Of a stretch of 64,000 nt of DNA, positions 1 to 14,639 are shown one piece after another (within the stretch, counting starts at the first letter, position 1; each line of letters begins with the position of its first letter). This DNA is from Channa striata (Eukaryota > Chordata > Actinopteri > Anabantiformes > Channidae). The DNA is taken from NCBI GenBank assembly GCA_033026295.1, contig CM065179.1:15803275-15867274 (forward strand), in the 5' to 3' direction. The notes under the pieces were generated by a model that did no database searches, had not been told where the DNA came from, and saw nothing but the letters and a program-made list of their open reading frames with translations. The position numbers and the translations under genes were made by a program.

Positions 1-1758
1 AATCCGGTAAAAAAGGACTCCACTGCAAATTACAAGTATAACGCCAAAACCAATACTTAGGATTCTTTACTCAAGTTAAAGTATATGCTCAATAAAATCA
101 CTTTAAGTGGTTAAATTTTTATTCAGATCCTATATCCTCAAAAAAGCTTTAATAATAATAAAAACTGTGAGATAAATGTGGTTAATTAAACCTCAATCTT
201 CCCCTATGAATTGGGGTAAATATAACATAACTTAAAAGTTATTCCAGTAAAGTGTCCTACAAGTACACCAGACTTATAGGTGATTGTAAACAGTAATGCA
301 CGTAAACTGTACTTAGTTAGATTTCTAAATATAAATCCAAAGTATCTTGTCTCAAAACCAAAGTTTATTACTGCAGTTGTACTGTCATAACATCCCAAGC
401 TCAGACCTGACTAGTATTAGTCTGCAGTGGACAATGGACAGTAACAAAGGCCATTTTTGCTTATATTTGCGAATGTCAAAAAAGGGGAAAAAATGAAGAA
501 AATCCTTTGATATCCTCAGAAGTTCATGTTCATGTTTACCTGTTCTGTGCTAACGTAATTAATGTTAGTTTTGAGCGCGTTTGTAGCATCGCCGGCTAGC
601 AGTATTTTCTATACATTAGCTTGTATGACTGTGTGTAAACCGTTGGCTGACTGTGAGCTTGGACCCAGAGCTGGATTCAAGGTGAGACAGACGGATGAAT
701 GTCCACTGATGAAAATATTAAAAGACAACCATTCTTTCGCTCTCTGCAGTCTCTGATGTTCAGGTATCTCCACACTGCTAAAAAAGCTTATTTTTGGGTT
801 TAGTTTTGGGTGTTTGTTAGTTGTTTAGACCTGGTACCTCTTTGCGTTTTAGTTAAACTGATCTATTCTGTGGGTTTGCATTAAATATCATCATCATGCT
901 TTGTGTTGCACACATACACACACCTGCAAACACACAAAGACACTCTTTGCTGACCTCTAAGAGTCAACCCTGCTGTTTGCTTTGTGTTTTTGTGTGAAGT
1001 TTATGATGGCCATGTCTAATACTTTGTAATACTTTGTGATTTTCGATTTTAAACACGGGGGGTTTCCTTAAATAAGAGGAAACTGACCTGGGGTCCTTAA
1101 TGGGAAATTACAGAGGTAGGAAAAAAAATACAGTTTTTTTCATTGGCAAACTTAACTCAGGCCTTGGAGAGAAGTAACAGATGACACATGGGAGGAATGA
1201 ACAATTCTCACAGTAGGGTGGGAATGAAATGGGTAAATTATTATGAAAGAAGGGCAAATAGTTGGAAAGTGGTGGTCAGGTTGGTGGGAACAAGCAAGAG
1301 TGCATGTGAAGGCCACACAATCCACAAAAAAAAAAGGTGTAATGAAAAATTGGATAAAGCTTAGTTGGCTTGCGGGGCCTGATCAAGTGCAGAGGGGACG
1401 GGATGGTGGGCAAAGGGCTTCAGAGGAGCTATTGAGAGTTGCACATCTGCAAAATCCATTAAGGAGTGTGTATGTTATGCAGCATGACGCTGTGTTTTCT
1501 CTGTTGGGCCTGGCTTGGGCCTGCGCGGCAAAACAGGGATTGGGTTTCGTCAGCATGCAGTGGGGGGCCGTCTCGAGTTGACGCGTGATGATTTAGTCAG
1601 GTGTGAGCGTGCACTTTCCGATTTGGAGGGAAATAAATTAGAAGTGATTTTTTATGAGGCCTCTGTTCCAGGGTGCCCCAAGACTCTCTCTCCCTCCTGC
1701 TGTGCACTGTCAGCCCAACTGATGTGTTTATAAAGAGTGCTGCAGTGGGAGCCACGTC

Positions 1759-1780
1759 CACACACACACACACACACACA
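1759..1780. repeat. (CA)11 microsatellite
   Basis: Uninterrupted CA dinucleotides over 22 bases. Confidence 0.95.
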
Positions 1781-4700
1781 GACAGTACGTACAAACCAAA
1801 CGTGTGCATAGGGAAGAGCGATGCATATAATGGCATGTTTAAATGTTGTTGTTGGTTCATTTTACCCATCAATAAAGACACCCATTTGAATATATACTGT
1901 ATGAGAAACCCATAACTGTGACCGCAAAGTTAAACACATATTTACTTGAATCTAGATGGGCAGCAGCAGAGGGAGTGAGAAGTGCAACCCTTTCATTCAG
2001 AGAACTAAAATCGAAAGGGTCAAAGAAGAAGGAGAACAGCAAGTGGAACAAGCCATTTGTCTAGTTGTGTAGTATGTTCAGCGACAGGATCTACTGCAGG
2101 TAGTTTTGCTAAATTAAATAACAGAAGAAAAATGGTAACAGGTGTATTAGTAATATAGGATACAAAGCAGAGCCGGGCAGAACCAGGCAGAGGTGATGTT
2201 TTTTTTGAGGCAAGTGAGACAGCTCTACTGGGCCCCTGAAGCCGGAAACCCAAATCCCACCTCACCTCCGACCTGTGTTTGGTTCCCTCTGCTACTGCTC
2301 CCCATCTGGCTCTGTCTGCTTCACTAAATGACTGCCTGACTTATAAGCCTGGTTTTGTGCATGTTTTTGTTTATTCTTCTGTTTCTGTCTGTCTGTCTTA
2401 CTAACTGAAGAAGGGCATGATGTGTTTTTTTTGTTCTGCTATGCTGTGAAAGAATCTGTGTCAGCCATTTTATTTATCTTCAGAAGTTTGAATGAACAAG
2501 AGTTCCCATTTTTGGAACAAAAAAATTACAGGACATTACAAAATGAAAAGCTCTAGGCTTGTCTTCTAAAATAAATTATTCTGAACTTATTCTTTTTGAA
2601 GAAATTACTCCCCCCAAAATTTATAATGTCTTGTAAAGATACAGTTTTTTTAATTTATTAATTGCAGAACCTATACATAATTTGTTGTCTAAACAACGTC
2701 ACCTCATCCATGCTTACATCTATTGCATTGTAAAACTGCATGGACACACTGTTACAGGAAGTACAACAGATCAAAATTGGACCAGGATGAAAAAGAGGAC
2801 ACAGTACAGCCCTTAAAGGGAATATACCAATAAAGGGTTGTGGCCAAATTTGGATGTGCTTCATTGAATCATTTCTGTTTGTGTGCAGCTGATATTAGGT
2901 GCTAGATTTGACACTTTGCTCACTGTAGGATAGAATAAAGCAGAATTTCACTGGCACACCAAAACAACATAAACTGGAAACACATACTGCTTTATCCAAT
3001 ACTTAAAAAAAGTTTGAACATTATCCTTAGAGGCTGAGTGACATGACACAGGTAAGTAATATGCAGTGCAGAATTTCAGGCGTTGGAAAGTTATCCTTAG
3101 CAACCACAACAATATGAGAACTTTGGCAGAAGTATAATAACAGGTAAGTAAACTAGCAGGTGGTAGCCATTCCCTAATCTAAGCAAGCTAAACTGCAGTC
3201 AGGGGAGTAAATACTTCATAACTCATATCGAACAAGCTGAGGTATGCAGGCACCACAGGCCACAAGCAGATGATGGACAAGATCCAGCAACAGAGGTGAT
3301 AAAATACAGTCCAAATAGGGGGTATACAAAAGAGTGGAGTCCTTGAGGTAACTGAGTGAGCAACAAACAGTGAAATAACAGGAATACTGTAGAATAACAA
3401 AAGTTACCTGAACCAATGATTTATTGGTAGGTATTGTTGAGAATCTGGCAGAGATTGAGTATACAGTAGGTGCTGCTGTCTTTCATTGTTTGCTCTCAAG
3501 ACGATTCAACAGATCAGAAGCAGGTGAGTGGAGATAGAGCAGGGTGGAGCACATGGTAGAAACTAAAGGACGGGTACATTCCAAATCTTTTTATATGCAT
3601 CAGTTTCCTTCTCTTGACACTTTATTGTGTCTTGTTCCCTTCCACTAAAGACACATAGGAAATGACACAACTTGAGACATGAACCATTCTGTATCACGAA
3701 GCTACACCTGAATAAAACAGATTAGTTGTATTGGTTGTCAGCTGGAGTTATGTGGTGGCTTTTGTTGATTTGGAGTTTGTATTTGCTCATATACACACCG
3801 TCTAAATTATTTTTAGGATGCGCAATTGCCATTGCTGACACAAAATGTTTTTGACTTTCATTTAAATTGACTTTCTATTTAAAACAGTCTGACAAACTTC
3901 ATTTCATAAATGAAAAACATGCATTCTGTATTTTTACTGTGTTCAATAATCACATGTATATTGTCTTGGATGTTTGCAATGAGACTTTGAACAAGAAGTC
4001 AGCACACTGCTGTCATTTCGAGGAGAGTCTATTTGAATTTGCGCAACCCTCCTACACACAACAGATGAACGAAAGAGATTGGGAACTTTTTACTAAGGAG
4101 GTCAAAGTCTCCTTCCTTTATGACTTGTTACAACATGAATGGGAGCACTGAGAGAGGGAGCGAGTGAGGGAAGTACGAGGTAGGGAGGGAGGAAAAGCCT
4201 GAGGTGGAGGGGAGGGAGGGAAAGGAAGTGAATGGTGTAGTTTTTCTCAGCTATAGCGCCCCTGAGCGAGGTGAGAGTAAGGGGCCAGGGGGCACCGGCT
4301 GGGTGGTCAGTGTGATCAGCGACCTGTGTGTGTTTATGTGTGTGTTAATGGCTACATGTGCATGTAACAAATTCAGAGGAGGAAAGAGTTCCGTATGGAA
4401 CGTATTGAACCGTGGGAATAATCAAAAGCATCTCATATTTCCCTCAAAGTCGTTTGATCTTTGTTTTTCTTTCTTTTCGTTTCTCAATCACTTTTCTTTC
4501 TCTCAGACTGTTGCTTCTATTCTTGTGTCATTGTTATTCCACTCAGAGCTTACATGTGCACATTCTCTGAGGTTTTGCTCTTTATGGGCTGCAGAATGAG
4601 GTGTAGACCAAAATGACTAGTCTAATCGAGTAGCCACACATGTCCTAAAACAACAGAGTATGTTTAGCCAAAATAATTCATTCCTTCTGACCATAAAATA

Positions 4701-6880
4701 TCCACTCTTAATAAAAAAGGCATCAAACACTAAAAGCTTAAATGTTTTACTTCATACATGGTCCTGCTAAGACAAATTCGGCAAGCACAGAGCTTATGAT
4801 AAAGCTATAATTTGACCTTTCTTCTTCGCCAGTGTGTGTGTGCGCAGTCTAGATCAAACACAATACTCATACACTGACTCCCAAGTTGTTACGCTGGTAT
4901 GAATAAATATAAATGAAAGGCCTAATGAACACATAAGATACACCTTTAGTACAGGCTCCGCTTCATATGTCGTACAGACTTGTTGTTTAACACAACAAGA
5001 AAGAATTTAAAGCACAGTTAGGGAATAATGGTTTTACCAATTTATTTATTCATACATAAACACAGTCAGGCTTTCTTAGAGGGTTGTCAGTTATGCGGGA
5101 ACTGAAGGGAGTTTTGAGTTTTGGATTATTCTTATTCAGTGTGGGTTGCCACGTTGAAGAACAGCTAGCTGTCATCATATGCTGCTGAACCTAAACACTA
5201 ACAGCCATAGACACTACTCCATCTTATGCTGGTACTACACTCCTATCAACTTCCCACACCAACATTCACACAAGCACACGCACATGAAATATTTTTTAAT
5301 ATCTTCCCACTCTGTCTTTCATGCCATCCACACCCCATATGTTTGATCTTCTGACCTCGTTTTCTTTTCGTGCTGTCTCTCTAGTGCATAGCTCTGTCAA
5401 ATGCACACGTGGCAATTAGGCCTACATGGGTGAAACACAGTCAGAGTAGAAGCGCTGTAAATTTATTAGGCTTTGATCCAGAGGGTTCATGTGTGGCACA
5501 ATGTGTTTGTGAGGAGGGAAATTCAAACCTGGCAGGAGCAAGGAATGGATCAACAAGATCAAGCGATGTGAGGCGAGAACATTCATTTCAGATGGCTCTG
5601 GCCATGACAGAATTGGTCCTGCATGCTGTTTTCCACAGAGCACCGGTGTCATATTTGCAGGTTTCATGTGTTGTAAAGTCAGAGTGGTTTTGGCACGGGG
5701 GGCGACTCCAGCTCCTGTTCTGAGGGTGAACTCCGTCCGGCCCGACGCATGGTGGGCTGCAGAAGGAGGAAAAGTGTTGACAATGCTGAAGTTGGAAACC
5801 TAACCCTACCCTGACACTGAATACTTACTGTGCCACTTCATGTTCCCCTTCACAAACATCAACTCTTCATAGCTGTCCGTCGTATTGTCTCACCCTTTGT
5901 CTTACTAAACCACATAGTTTTAATTGCCATTTTAGTTTTTTTTATAGATAATTAGGTGTTTAAGTACAAAAATAAAAACTTTATTCCAGTCATATTTTTT
6001 TAATCTGCATTTTCTTCTTTTTGTTTGCTAGCCTTCTGTTATTCAGACTTTTCTCTTGATTCCTTTTTTATGGTCTTTTCCTCTTATACTCTGTTGTTAA
6101 TGTGCGTCACTCAGCAGTTTGACCTATTGTAAAACTGCACAAACACTGTATAACCTTGAATTGCTGAATGATAAAAACTCATAGCATAATATTTGCTCTT
6201 GTAAGAAAACTGCTTTCAGTGTTCGCGTTAAATGAATAATTCCTGTTTGCACTTGTGTTTCTCCATTTTTAGGCCTTTTTTTAACATACAAGAACAGAAA
6301 GACAGTCAGACAGGTGCATGTGACATTCCAGTAAGTCATTAAACACAGGTTGGAATATGGGTTGAACACAGAGAGAGAATGTACCATCAGACAAGCTAAC
6401 TACAGTTAAAAGTCAGCAGGTTGGAGTAGACAGTCGGGAAGTAATGGTCCAAGGGAAGACACTGAAGAAGACAGTGCACCCTAATCAGCTGCAGTGGGCG
6501 CTGTTCTGTCACCAACCCTCAGCTTGGACCTCCCTGTTTAATTGCAGCCTGTTGAATTGCATTATTGACTCTGATGCCAGATGTTGATGGTGATGATGAT
6601 GATAGTAGTGAAGGTAGAATTGGTGGCAAGAATTTATGTTTACTGGCACTGTAAACAGCTGATAAGGGGCAGCCAGACTTGGCATCTTCTTCCGCAGTAG
6701 CTAAAGATTGCTGTTGTTCACAGTATCACCATCTGATAAGGTGTGAAATATAGCACTTCATATCATAGTTAGATGTGTCTGTATGTGCGCTGAAATGTGC
6801 TGAACCTCACGATGTGAGTTAAGAGAGAGATGTAAATGGGAGATTGAGGAAAGATATGGATGAGAAAAAATTAAAGTATG

Positions 6881-6896
6881 ATAGCAGGGGGCAGCC
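6881..6896 (+). promoter_or_regulatory. CTCF-like motif
   Basis: ATAGCAGGGGGCAGCC matches the CTCF core SYAGRKGGCR, but the two leading cytosines are absent. Its orientation is opposite to the motif at 58592-58604, so the two face each other across about 52 kb. This is motif evidence only. Confidence 0.3.
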
Positions 6897-9800
6897 ATAT
6901 GAAGGGAAGACAGGTGTATAATGAGTAAAGAGGCAATGGCAGAGGGAGAGAGAGAGGAAGATACTTGGAATTTAGTGCTTTTAAAGCAGGGTGGTAAAAG
7001 CTAAGAGCTTGGGCATGAGTTAATGTTTAAAAGAAAATACCTAGAGACCTACCGTGTCCTATAGATTTCAGCATCATTATAGCACCCACAGGTAATAAAA
7101 CTACATAACATTTACTTTTCACACAATGAACAGTAAGTCTGCTCTCCTAGGTCTGAGTGATGATATCATATCAATACCAGTAGATCCACCCCAAAATAAC
7201 CCCATTCTTCTAGTGTACAGCTGCTCTTAGAAAAAAACTGTTATGACTCACGTAACATCTAAAAACCTGATACAAACACTTGAGCCCCTCCATTATGTGA
7301 CTGTTCTTCATATGCTTTAGCCCACAAGTGGATAAAACATTGGTCATTAATGTGCACCAGGCCTCTTAAATCCATATTCATAGCAAAGCCGACCCCTGAC
7401 ATGCTCCATCAACCTGTCTCTATTCCATTCCCCTAGACTTGAATAATAAGCTGCTTTTCTATATAACTCTGTATTATTTGAAAACATTAACACAACTTAA
7501 AATTCATAAAAGCTTAATGCAGCTTTGCTATTTTTGCCAGTGATTTTAAGTTGGGTTTCCTTCGGTTTGAAACAAGGTCAGCAGCTTTTAGTACATACAT
7601 GTCGGAAGAAAATTAATGCAAATTCAGATTAAGATGTTAGTGCTTCTGTAAATCACTTATAACTCAGAACTTTGACCTTGAGTGAATTTGTGCACAAGAG
7701 ACCTTGATAAATAAGGATCCTGGTCACTCATTGATCTTGAGTTTGTGTTGTGGCAAAGAGAGAACGACATAACTGCACAACAGTTTATGATAATCCCTCA
7801 AGATGGCTCTCATCTTATCGTCTCCTCTCCTGCATAATGAGACTTCTCTCCTCATATGTCTGGGACTCTGGTTTGATTAGCTAATGAGGTGGCATTACAC
7901 GTGCACTTGCAGCTAATTATTCTGTCACGCATACACACATTTATAAACGGCTGAGAAAAGGCATGTTGGTCCTTTGGTTACAGTTTATTTAGTTACCGTC
8001 CTGTAAAGTAAGAAACTGAGAAACAGCAAGAAAACCAATATAATGGTTTTAAATAAGAAAACAAAACTGATTTGTAGAATTCACAACAATTTTCTAAACT
8101 TAAATTTCATGTAATATAAATTTGAAACACAATTAACTTGTATAAAACAAGTCACAAATAATCAGAATTTTACTACCTGAAAGAAGTTTGTTATACTAGG
8201 CTGCAACATGTGAGCACATATTCTTTAAAGCTTTAGCAGCTTTCTCTGTTCTCTAAAATCATTTAGATTAGGGATTAATGACACTAACAAATCTTCTACT
8301 ATCATAGAGTGTTTAGTTCATCTGCAGCCTTTAGCGATAGTTTTGGCAATTAAAGCCAAACGCAGTGTCAGAACAGCTGCTTACTGTTAAAGGGTAGTTA
8401 GACTACTTACACAAAATAAAGTTTATCATGTTGTCCACAATAACTGGATTCAGTGGCACATATATTAAACATGTATTTGGCCTTTAAAAAGTACATTTGG
8501 GTCTTATTATATGAAGAGACAAAGACAAGCAATCACGGTGTCAGCACACTTTCAGTTGACTTCTGAAATGTCTGTAATCGTGGGAGACGCCACTCAATCC
8601 AATATTAAGTGGAATAGGAAATGATATGGGGGCATCCTGGTGGCAATGGCGACTAAGTATTTTAACAAAACTGTGACAAGTTACGGCTGACCAATCATGC
8701 AAGAAAAGTGGTTTATAATGTTTATAATATTAAAACACGATTAATGGATTTGTTATTCCACACTTAAACATTTCAAACATATTTTACTCTATGCTTACTA
8801 CAAACCCTATGCTTCTTACAAATAGGCCTTAGGGATTTGCAACATGGAAAGCACTAAACAAGCATGCTATTCTGGTTAACTTTGAAATGCACTGTTGCAA
8901 GGCCACTCAGCACCATAAAAGGAGACCACGAGAATGCTCCTTGTTCTCTTTTCAAAGCCTTTGTAAAAAGGACAAGACCAGTTTTTCTGCCCTTTGATCA
9001 ACAGAAAAACTGTATAAAGGAGTATGGCAACAATCAGTCTGCAAAGCATATTACACATGCACGAATAGTAGAGCAAAAGTAAAGTAAAACAAAGGAAAAA
9101 GACACTGATGTTCATGTGTATCCATGTCTGGACTTTTTAACAGATCAGTATAGGACATTATGAATGACACACAAAGCACAAAAATTTTAAAAAATTAAAC
9201 CGGCAATGTCTCAGTCCCATCTATATTGATGTTTCCTATCCATTCAAATGTGAGTTAACTAGGATATCTACCTCTAAAATGATTTGGTAGGCGTCTAAAA
9301 ACATGGGCCACAATTTGAAATCAATATTATCCAGTCCAATAGATCCAATAGATTAATCTATCCAATAGATTAAGATTCAGAGTCATTTTGATTCCAGTTA
9401 GTCTTCTAGTTCTTCAATCAATCACTGTAAGGAAATATTATACTATTTACAGTATTTATTTGACAGCTTTTAGCTACTTTCCATATACATATATAAATGA
9501 TCTCATATATGAAAATATAAATGATCTCATATATTATGAATGATCATTTTAGAGATTTATTGTGATAAGATTAATGTCTCTGTATATTGTATAGCTACAC
9601 CTTCCAAGCTACAACAGTGTGGCTGACAAATGAATGTATCAGTAGCTAAATAGCTGAAACTGACATACATTTACTTTTAGTAGGCTAAGTTAAGTATAAT
9701 TTCATAGTAATAATATTTTTTTCTACAATAGAAGAACTGAGTACTTCTCAAACCACTAGTGCGTTGACAGTTAAAAAGGTGAATGAAGTCGGCAAAGAAA

Positions 9801-12240
9801 AAAAATTCGGTTTACTGTTTCTCTCTGCGACAGTAAACAGTAGGAAGTCCTGCACAATAAAAATGTTACTGTCAACCTGCTGCCTCACCTTATCACACAG
9901 TGCTGGCATGTAGTTCTCCCTAGAAAGCTGCTGACTTTTTACTTTGACAGTACTTTGGTTCTTTACCCAGCATTCTAAATACTCCATTTTAAACACAAGC
10001 ACTTGTGTATGATATAATGTTAGTTTGTAGCTTCCTTTACAGCCAGTGACAGGTTGAGTTATCAGATGATGTGCTCCGAGAATAGCAGCTAATAGCAGCG
10101 CTGTTAACACTCACACGCCCTGCAGGGACACAGAGCAGAGTGTGAACTAACATGAAACCTGCAAAAGATGTTCTTATTGACAGCTGCATAGACTTAAGAA
10201 CGATTTATTTATTTTTAATTTGAAGAGAATTTAGTTTCAATCTGTGGTTTTCATTTGATGCAACAGTAACTTTGACTTTTGTATCAATTGTCCAATCCAC
10301 ATAAAAATGATCTTTATACCCCCATTCATAAACAGTCACTTTCTGTCCATTTAGATGTAAGAAATATAAACAGAGACTTGATCAATGAAAGTAATTTATC
10401 CAAAATCAAAAAAAACCCCAAAAAAATCAGTATCATTACATTTCTTTTGTTTGTGTTTGGTCTATGGTCACCTCTCTCCTCTCCTCAAACCTTTTGGGAA
10501 ATGAAGAACGTAAAAAATTGGCTCTTAACATCTGAAGTAGCTTTGACCTTCACCTTGAATTTCTGTGCTTCCACTTGTGGCTTTATACGCTCTCTCTCTC
10601 TTCCTCTCTTGCTCTTTCTCTCTGTCATATACTTACAGAACAACAGTGTATGGTGGAAGTAGGTTGGCAGGGGAAAGATCATGGTTTTTACTGCTCTGAC
10701 TAAAATAAAACATGAGGACTTTGCGGTCCACAGTGCAGTTGGAAAGACAAATATTATTTTTTTTACAAGCAAGAGAATTCCAGGACAGCCTGAATAAAAT
10801 CAATTGTAACTTTGGTGGTGGGGTCCTGCCCTGAGTTGGGGGGGGGTGCAAGTCGGAAGTCCTTTCAGCATTGTACACAAGTATAGATTGTGACATACAC
10901 ACCTCTAATGCTAGGTAGATGAGTTACTCTTTGCATTTTGTCATTTACTCTTTTTATAATTTTCTTACTCATACAGTGTCTGAAAATAGGATAAAAAAAT
11001 GTATAAAATGGAAGTTTTATTATAGCATTGGATCATGGTTAATTTTGTTTAGGCTTTTAAAAATATTTACAAAGAATAACAGTTAAAGTGAAAACACATC
11101 TCCACTTGTAAATTGAAAATGAAAATTAAATACACACATCTGTTTATTACTCATCATAGTGCAGTGTATGTCTAAAGATTTGAAGTATAAATGCACCTGT
11201 ATTTGTAAGGCCCACTCATTGCTGAAGAACCGTCAAAACAACTCAAAAATTATATTAAAAAGCAGTAATCAGAGGATGCTTACAAGGAAATTTTCACAAT
11301 ATTTCTTTGAGCACAGTTAAATCCATCATTACGAACGGGAAGGGAAAGTGGAAGGAGTTGGAGTTGTTTCTTCTGTCGTACTGTATTCACAGTCAATTTC
11401 ATCTCAGCCACAAAGGCAGGTATCTCCTTTAGTTGTCATAGGTTTCCTGATGGCCACCCTTACTAGTTCTGAAATTCAGATTTTTTTCTCTTTGTATAAT
11501 TTTTTCAAAATCAGTAAGTTTTCTCATACACATACAGTCAAATCTGAAATTAGGTTTGGCTGTAAGCTCCAGCACTCAGCCCATTTGAACTCAGTATGCT
11601 AATACTGATATACCAGACATCTCTCCATCATAAGGCTTATTATCTATCTGCTACCTTGTGGACTGATCATCATCATAACTCCCACATAGCCAAAAAATTC
11701 ATTCACTGTGCTGGTCACCATTTCAGGATGTTCTCAGATTCCAGGCAAGCTTTTCTCATGCATCACCCGGAGGGGGGCAATGGATGGCAAGAGATATGGT
11801 GGGATAGGTGGTAGGCAGGCATGGGGGCAGATGAGCATTGTAGGCATATCAGACGTGCCACCACTGTGACATGTAAGCACATACACACACTAAAAAAGAC
11901 ATGATGCCTGTAAACTGTCTCTTTCTGTCTTCATCTTATTTTCTCTTTCACACATGTGGTCATTATATCCCTGGTCATCTGTAACAACACAACACAAGGA
12001 AAAGGACACACACAGATGGCAATGACAGGTAAACACACATTAGCACACAAACATATTGTGTATTCCAGCAAACATTATTAAAAATGTACATGTCACACTT
12101 ATGTGTCCTCAGAGTTTAAATCAAACCCTCTTAATAGAATACATAAATTAAAGGGATAAACCTCCACAAGTGTGTGTGACATTTGAATAAAAGACTGAAT
12201 GGCTGCTGTTACACTTTGCTTACATTTGCACCCCACTTCA

Positions 12241-12448
12241 GTGTGTGTGTGTGTGTGTGTGACTGTATGGCATACTCAGTGAGGACCAAAGTATTTTTAA
12301 CCAACAGAGTGAGGACATTTTTGACTGTCAAAAAGGCATTTTTGAGCGTCAAGACTGGGTTTTAGTGTCATGGTTAGAATTAGGTTTTGGTTAGGGTTAG
12401 GGTAAGGGGTAGGGATTGTATTATGTCAAGGAGTGTCCTCACAAGTAA
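12241..12448. repeat. Teleost-type interspersed repeat with (GT)10 and TTAGGG-like part
   Basis: The block runs from (GT)10 at 12241-12260 through GTGAGGACC, GAGGACATTTTTGAC and GGTTTTAGTGTCATGG to GGTTAGGGTTAGGGTAAGGG near 12389-12408, ending with GAGTGTCCTCACAAGTA. This order (GT repeat, 'gaggac' phrases, degenerate TTAGGG run, 'gtcctcacaagta') is one I recognise as a frequent repeat in fish genomes. I cannot name the family with certainty. It is not a telomere, since only two exact TTAGGG units occur. Confidence 0.65.
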
Positions 12449-12562
12449 TGCTGTTCAAACATGTGTGTGTGCATGCATGTGTGCACATGTGTGTCTGTGT
12501 GAATGTCCCTCTCCTTTTCCAGCTGCATTTCTCATGCTGGGGCCTCCTCCTGGTAGCCATTA

Positions 12563-12617
12563 TGAGTGTGTATGTGTGTGTGTCTGTGTGTGTGTGTGCA
12601 TATGTGTATGTGTGTCT
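12563..12617. repeat. Imperfect (TG)n microsatellite
   Basis: TG dinucleotides are interrupted by TATG, TCTG and CATATG variants. They generate Val/Cys-rich spurious frames on the plus strand. Confidence 0.85.
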
Positions 12618-14455
12618 GGGTGGTCTAGTCCTGTCTCCCTCTTTCTAATAGTTTTATACTGTTCTGCCCTGGCAGTGCCTGAGGGTGGGGAGTAGGGTGA
12701 TGGGTGTTGCAGGGGGGTGTGAGCGGCCCTGTTGAGGAGAGAGGACCACAGGCCTAATAAAGCTTCACAAGGTCTAGGCCCATCGCTCTCAGCACTTCCT
12801 CCCCGCTGCCCTTTCTGCTCCCTCTTGCCCCTTTGGTCCAACCCCCCACCTCACCCCCCTTCAGGCACATGTGGTCCAGTCCTAATGGGACCCAGCTGCA
12901 CTCCCACCTTCCTTCTCTTATGGACCCTATCTCTGGCTCTGTTCTCCTCACTGCCTTTCACCATTCAGCCCCAGATGGTACTCCCTCAGGCAGGATGTTC
13001 TCTGCTGAGGGATGTGTTTACTATCCTATTCTTTTTGTTATTCTCCTCCTTGCTTTTCTTTTCTCTGCCTTTCTCACTACTTCCACTCCTGTCAAGTTTC
13101 AGGTTTCTCCAGTTGTACGAAAATAAGTTGTCTTGCAGCAGACCCTCGCTGATCCTTGACTCTCTATTACTCCCTACCAGTCCCACCGCAGCCAGTTGTT
13201 TACACGTCAGACTCCCCACAGCTGCCCTGATCAGTGCCCCTCTGCGGTAAAGTAGCATGGGGAAACATTTGTTCCCCAGACCTACTCTGCTTCTTTCTCT
13301 GGAGTTGCAGCCTCAGCATGTAAACAGGGCAGTGCCAATTGCCCGTCCTCAAGTTTTTATGGTACCAAAGCAGAGCAAATAAACAAACTAGAGAATTTTA
13401 CGCAACAGCCTGTGAAATATTCTCACAGTGCTTCAGGGGACAAGCGCTGCCAAGTCCAATCAGCTGTAAGTCAAGCATGTACACATAGAAGCATGCTGAC
13501 ATGAAACAAATTGTGCATGAGTTTGCACACATATCGTTGTAGCACATATGACATGACATCCATGCACAGAACTTAACAAAAGTTTCTTGTCATACATCAC
13601 TTAATCCCTGTGGTAGTACCAAAGTGCTTGTGTTGACTTTTTTTTATTTTTACATTGTGTCAATAGAAAATATTTCAGAAATTTCAGAAACAGCGTGTTA
13701 AACAGCAATGACTGACAAAATGTTTTTGGTGAAATTCTGTCCTGCAGCATTGGCACTAAAAGTGGGACTTTTACTGTAATCACACAGACAGTGTATAGTG
13801 TGCAGTTTACCATAACATCTTATCATTCTCAAACCATAACTAGATGTTCACATTGATGAATGGTTCAGCTGCTGCTGTGTGGTCCTTCAATGGCCCCTGC
13901 ACATGGTGTCACAGTGGTTCCCCTCTATGTACGAGATGAGAGAGAGTTGGGTGTGGTGACAGTGGGTTTGTGCTCTTGAATTCATTATCTTTAACCAAAT
14001 CTCTCCCTTTCATCACAGCAAGAGTTAAGATGGTGGAGGAGCAGGATAAGGAATTGTGTTCATGCTTCTGCTGTGCCCTCAACACATGCGCCTACTCTGT
14101 CTAAAATGGGGGTCGCCCAGAATTTATGTGTTAAGATGCTTCATAACGTGATATCAGCTATAATAGCTGCACAAATATGACTAATTCTGTTTAATTATAT
14201 CGCAAACGCCCAAAGCCTAGTCTCAAGCTACTATCAACTTTACTATTTTAGCAGGGTTGCAATGACAATCAGTATTCAATTCTTCTTTTCTTTATATTAT
14301 AAATGTAACATTAATTTACATTAATTAAGTACACAATTTTAAAAACTAATATATTTTCATAGCATATACATTTACATTTAATCACTTGGTAAACAAGTTA
14401 GTTACAAAGCAAGCAAAATCTAAGTCAAGGAGAAAAAGTTGTGCTATGAAAACAA
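12618..14455. other. Intergenic DNA, pyrimidine-rich then AT-rich, no gene recognised
   Basis: Positions 12740-13200 are rich in C and T on the plus strand, which opens a 172-codon frame at 12732-13250 of low-complexity Pro/Ser/Leu content. This is composition rather than coding. The remainder is unremarkable. Confidence 0.55.
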
Positions 14456-14457
14456 GT

Positions 14458-14590
14458 GGGTAACGCTTTATATTATAAGTACAGCACATTTACTGGGTAC
14501 TTATTAGTAACAATCGTGAACCTCCATAGTACCTATGGATACATATTTGTTGTTACTTGATAAAAATAAGTAACAGCAAAAGAACTTTTT
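14458..14590. repeat. Possible DNA-transposon end
   Basis: The segment opens with GGGTAACGCTTTATATTATA, similar to the 'gggtaacactttat' ends common among fish non-autonomous DNA elements. I saw no matching inverted end downstream, so it may be truncated or part of the neighbouring repeat. Confidence 0.35.
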
Positions 14591-14639
14591 TTCATATTTG
14601 TTAAGATTTAAGGACAAGGAAGTTACAGAAGAGTTCAAT

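Larger units (their letters stand above)
1..12240. other. Intergenic AT-rich DNA, no gene recognised
   Basis: Open frames here are short and without recognisable domains. Visible structure is limited to a (CA)11 tract at 1759-1780, a purine-rich stretch at about 4150-4235, a duplicated 18-base segment around 9490-9530 and a CTCF-like motif at 6881. The 120-residue minus-strand frame at 9748-10110 begins with a signal-peptide-like hydrophobic run, but it has no splice or homology support. Confidence 0.6.

Noticed and set aside
9748..10110. Minus-strand 120-codon frame starting with a signal-peptide-like run (MLTALLLAAILGAHH)
   Set aside because: The rest shows no domain, cysteine pattern or splice support. 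A hydrophobic start alone is common by chance.
12389..12416. Interstitial telomere array
   Set aside because: Only two exact TTAGGG units, embedded in a recognisable interspersed-repeat context.
12732..13250. Plus-strand 172-codon frame
   Set aside because: Pro/Ser/Leu low-complexity translation caused by a pyrimidine-rich stretch; frames are open on both strands here.
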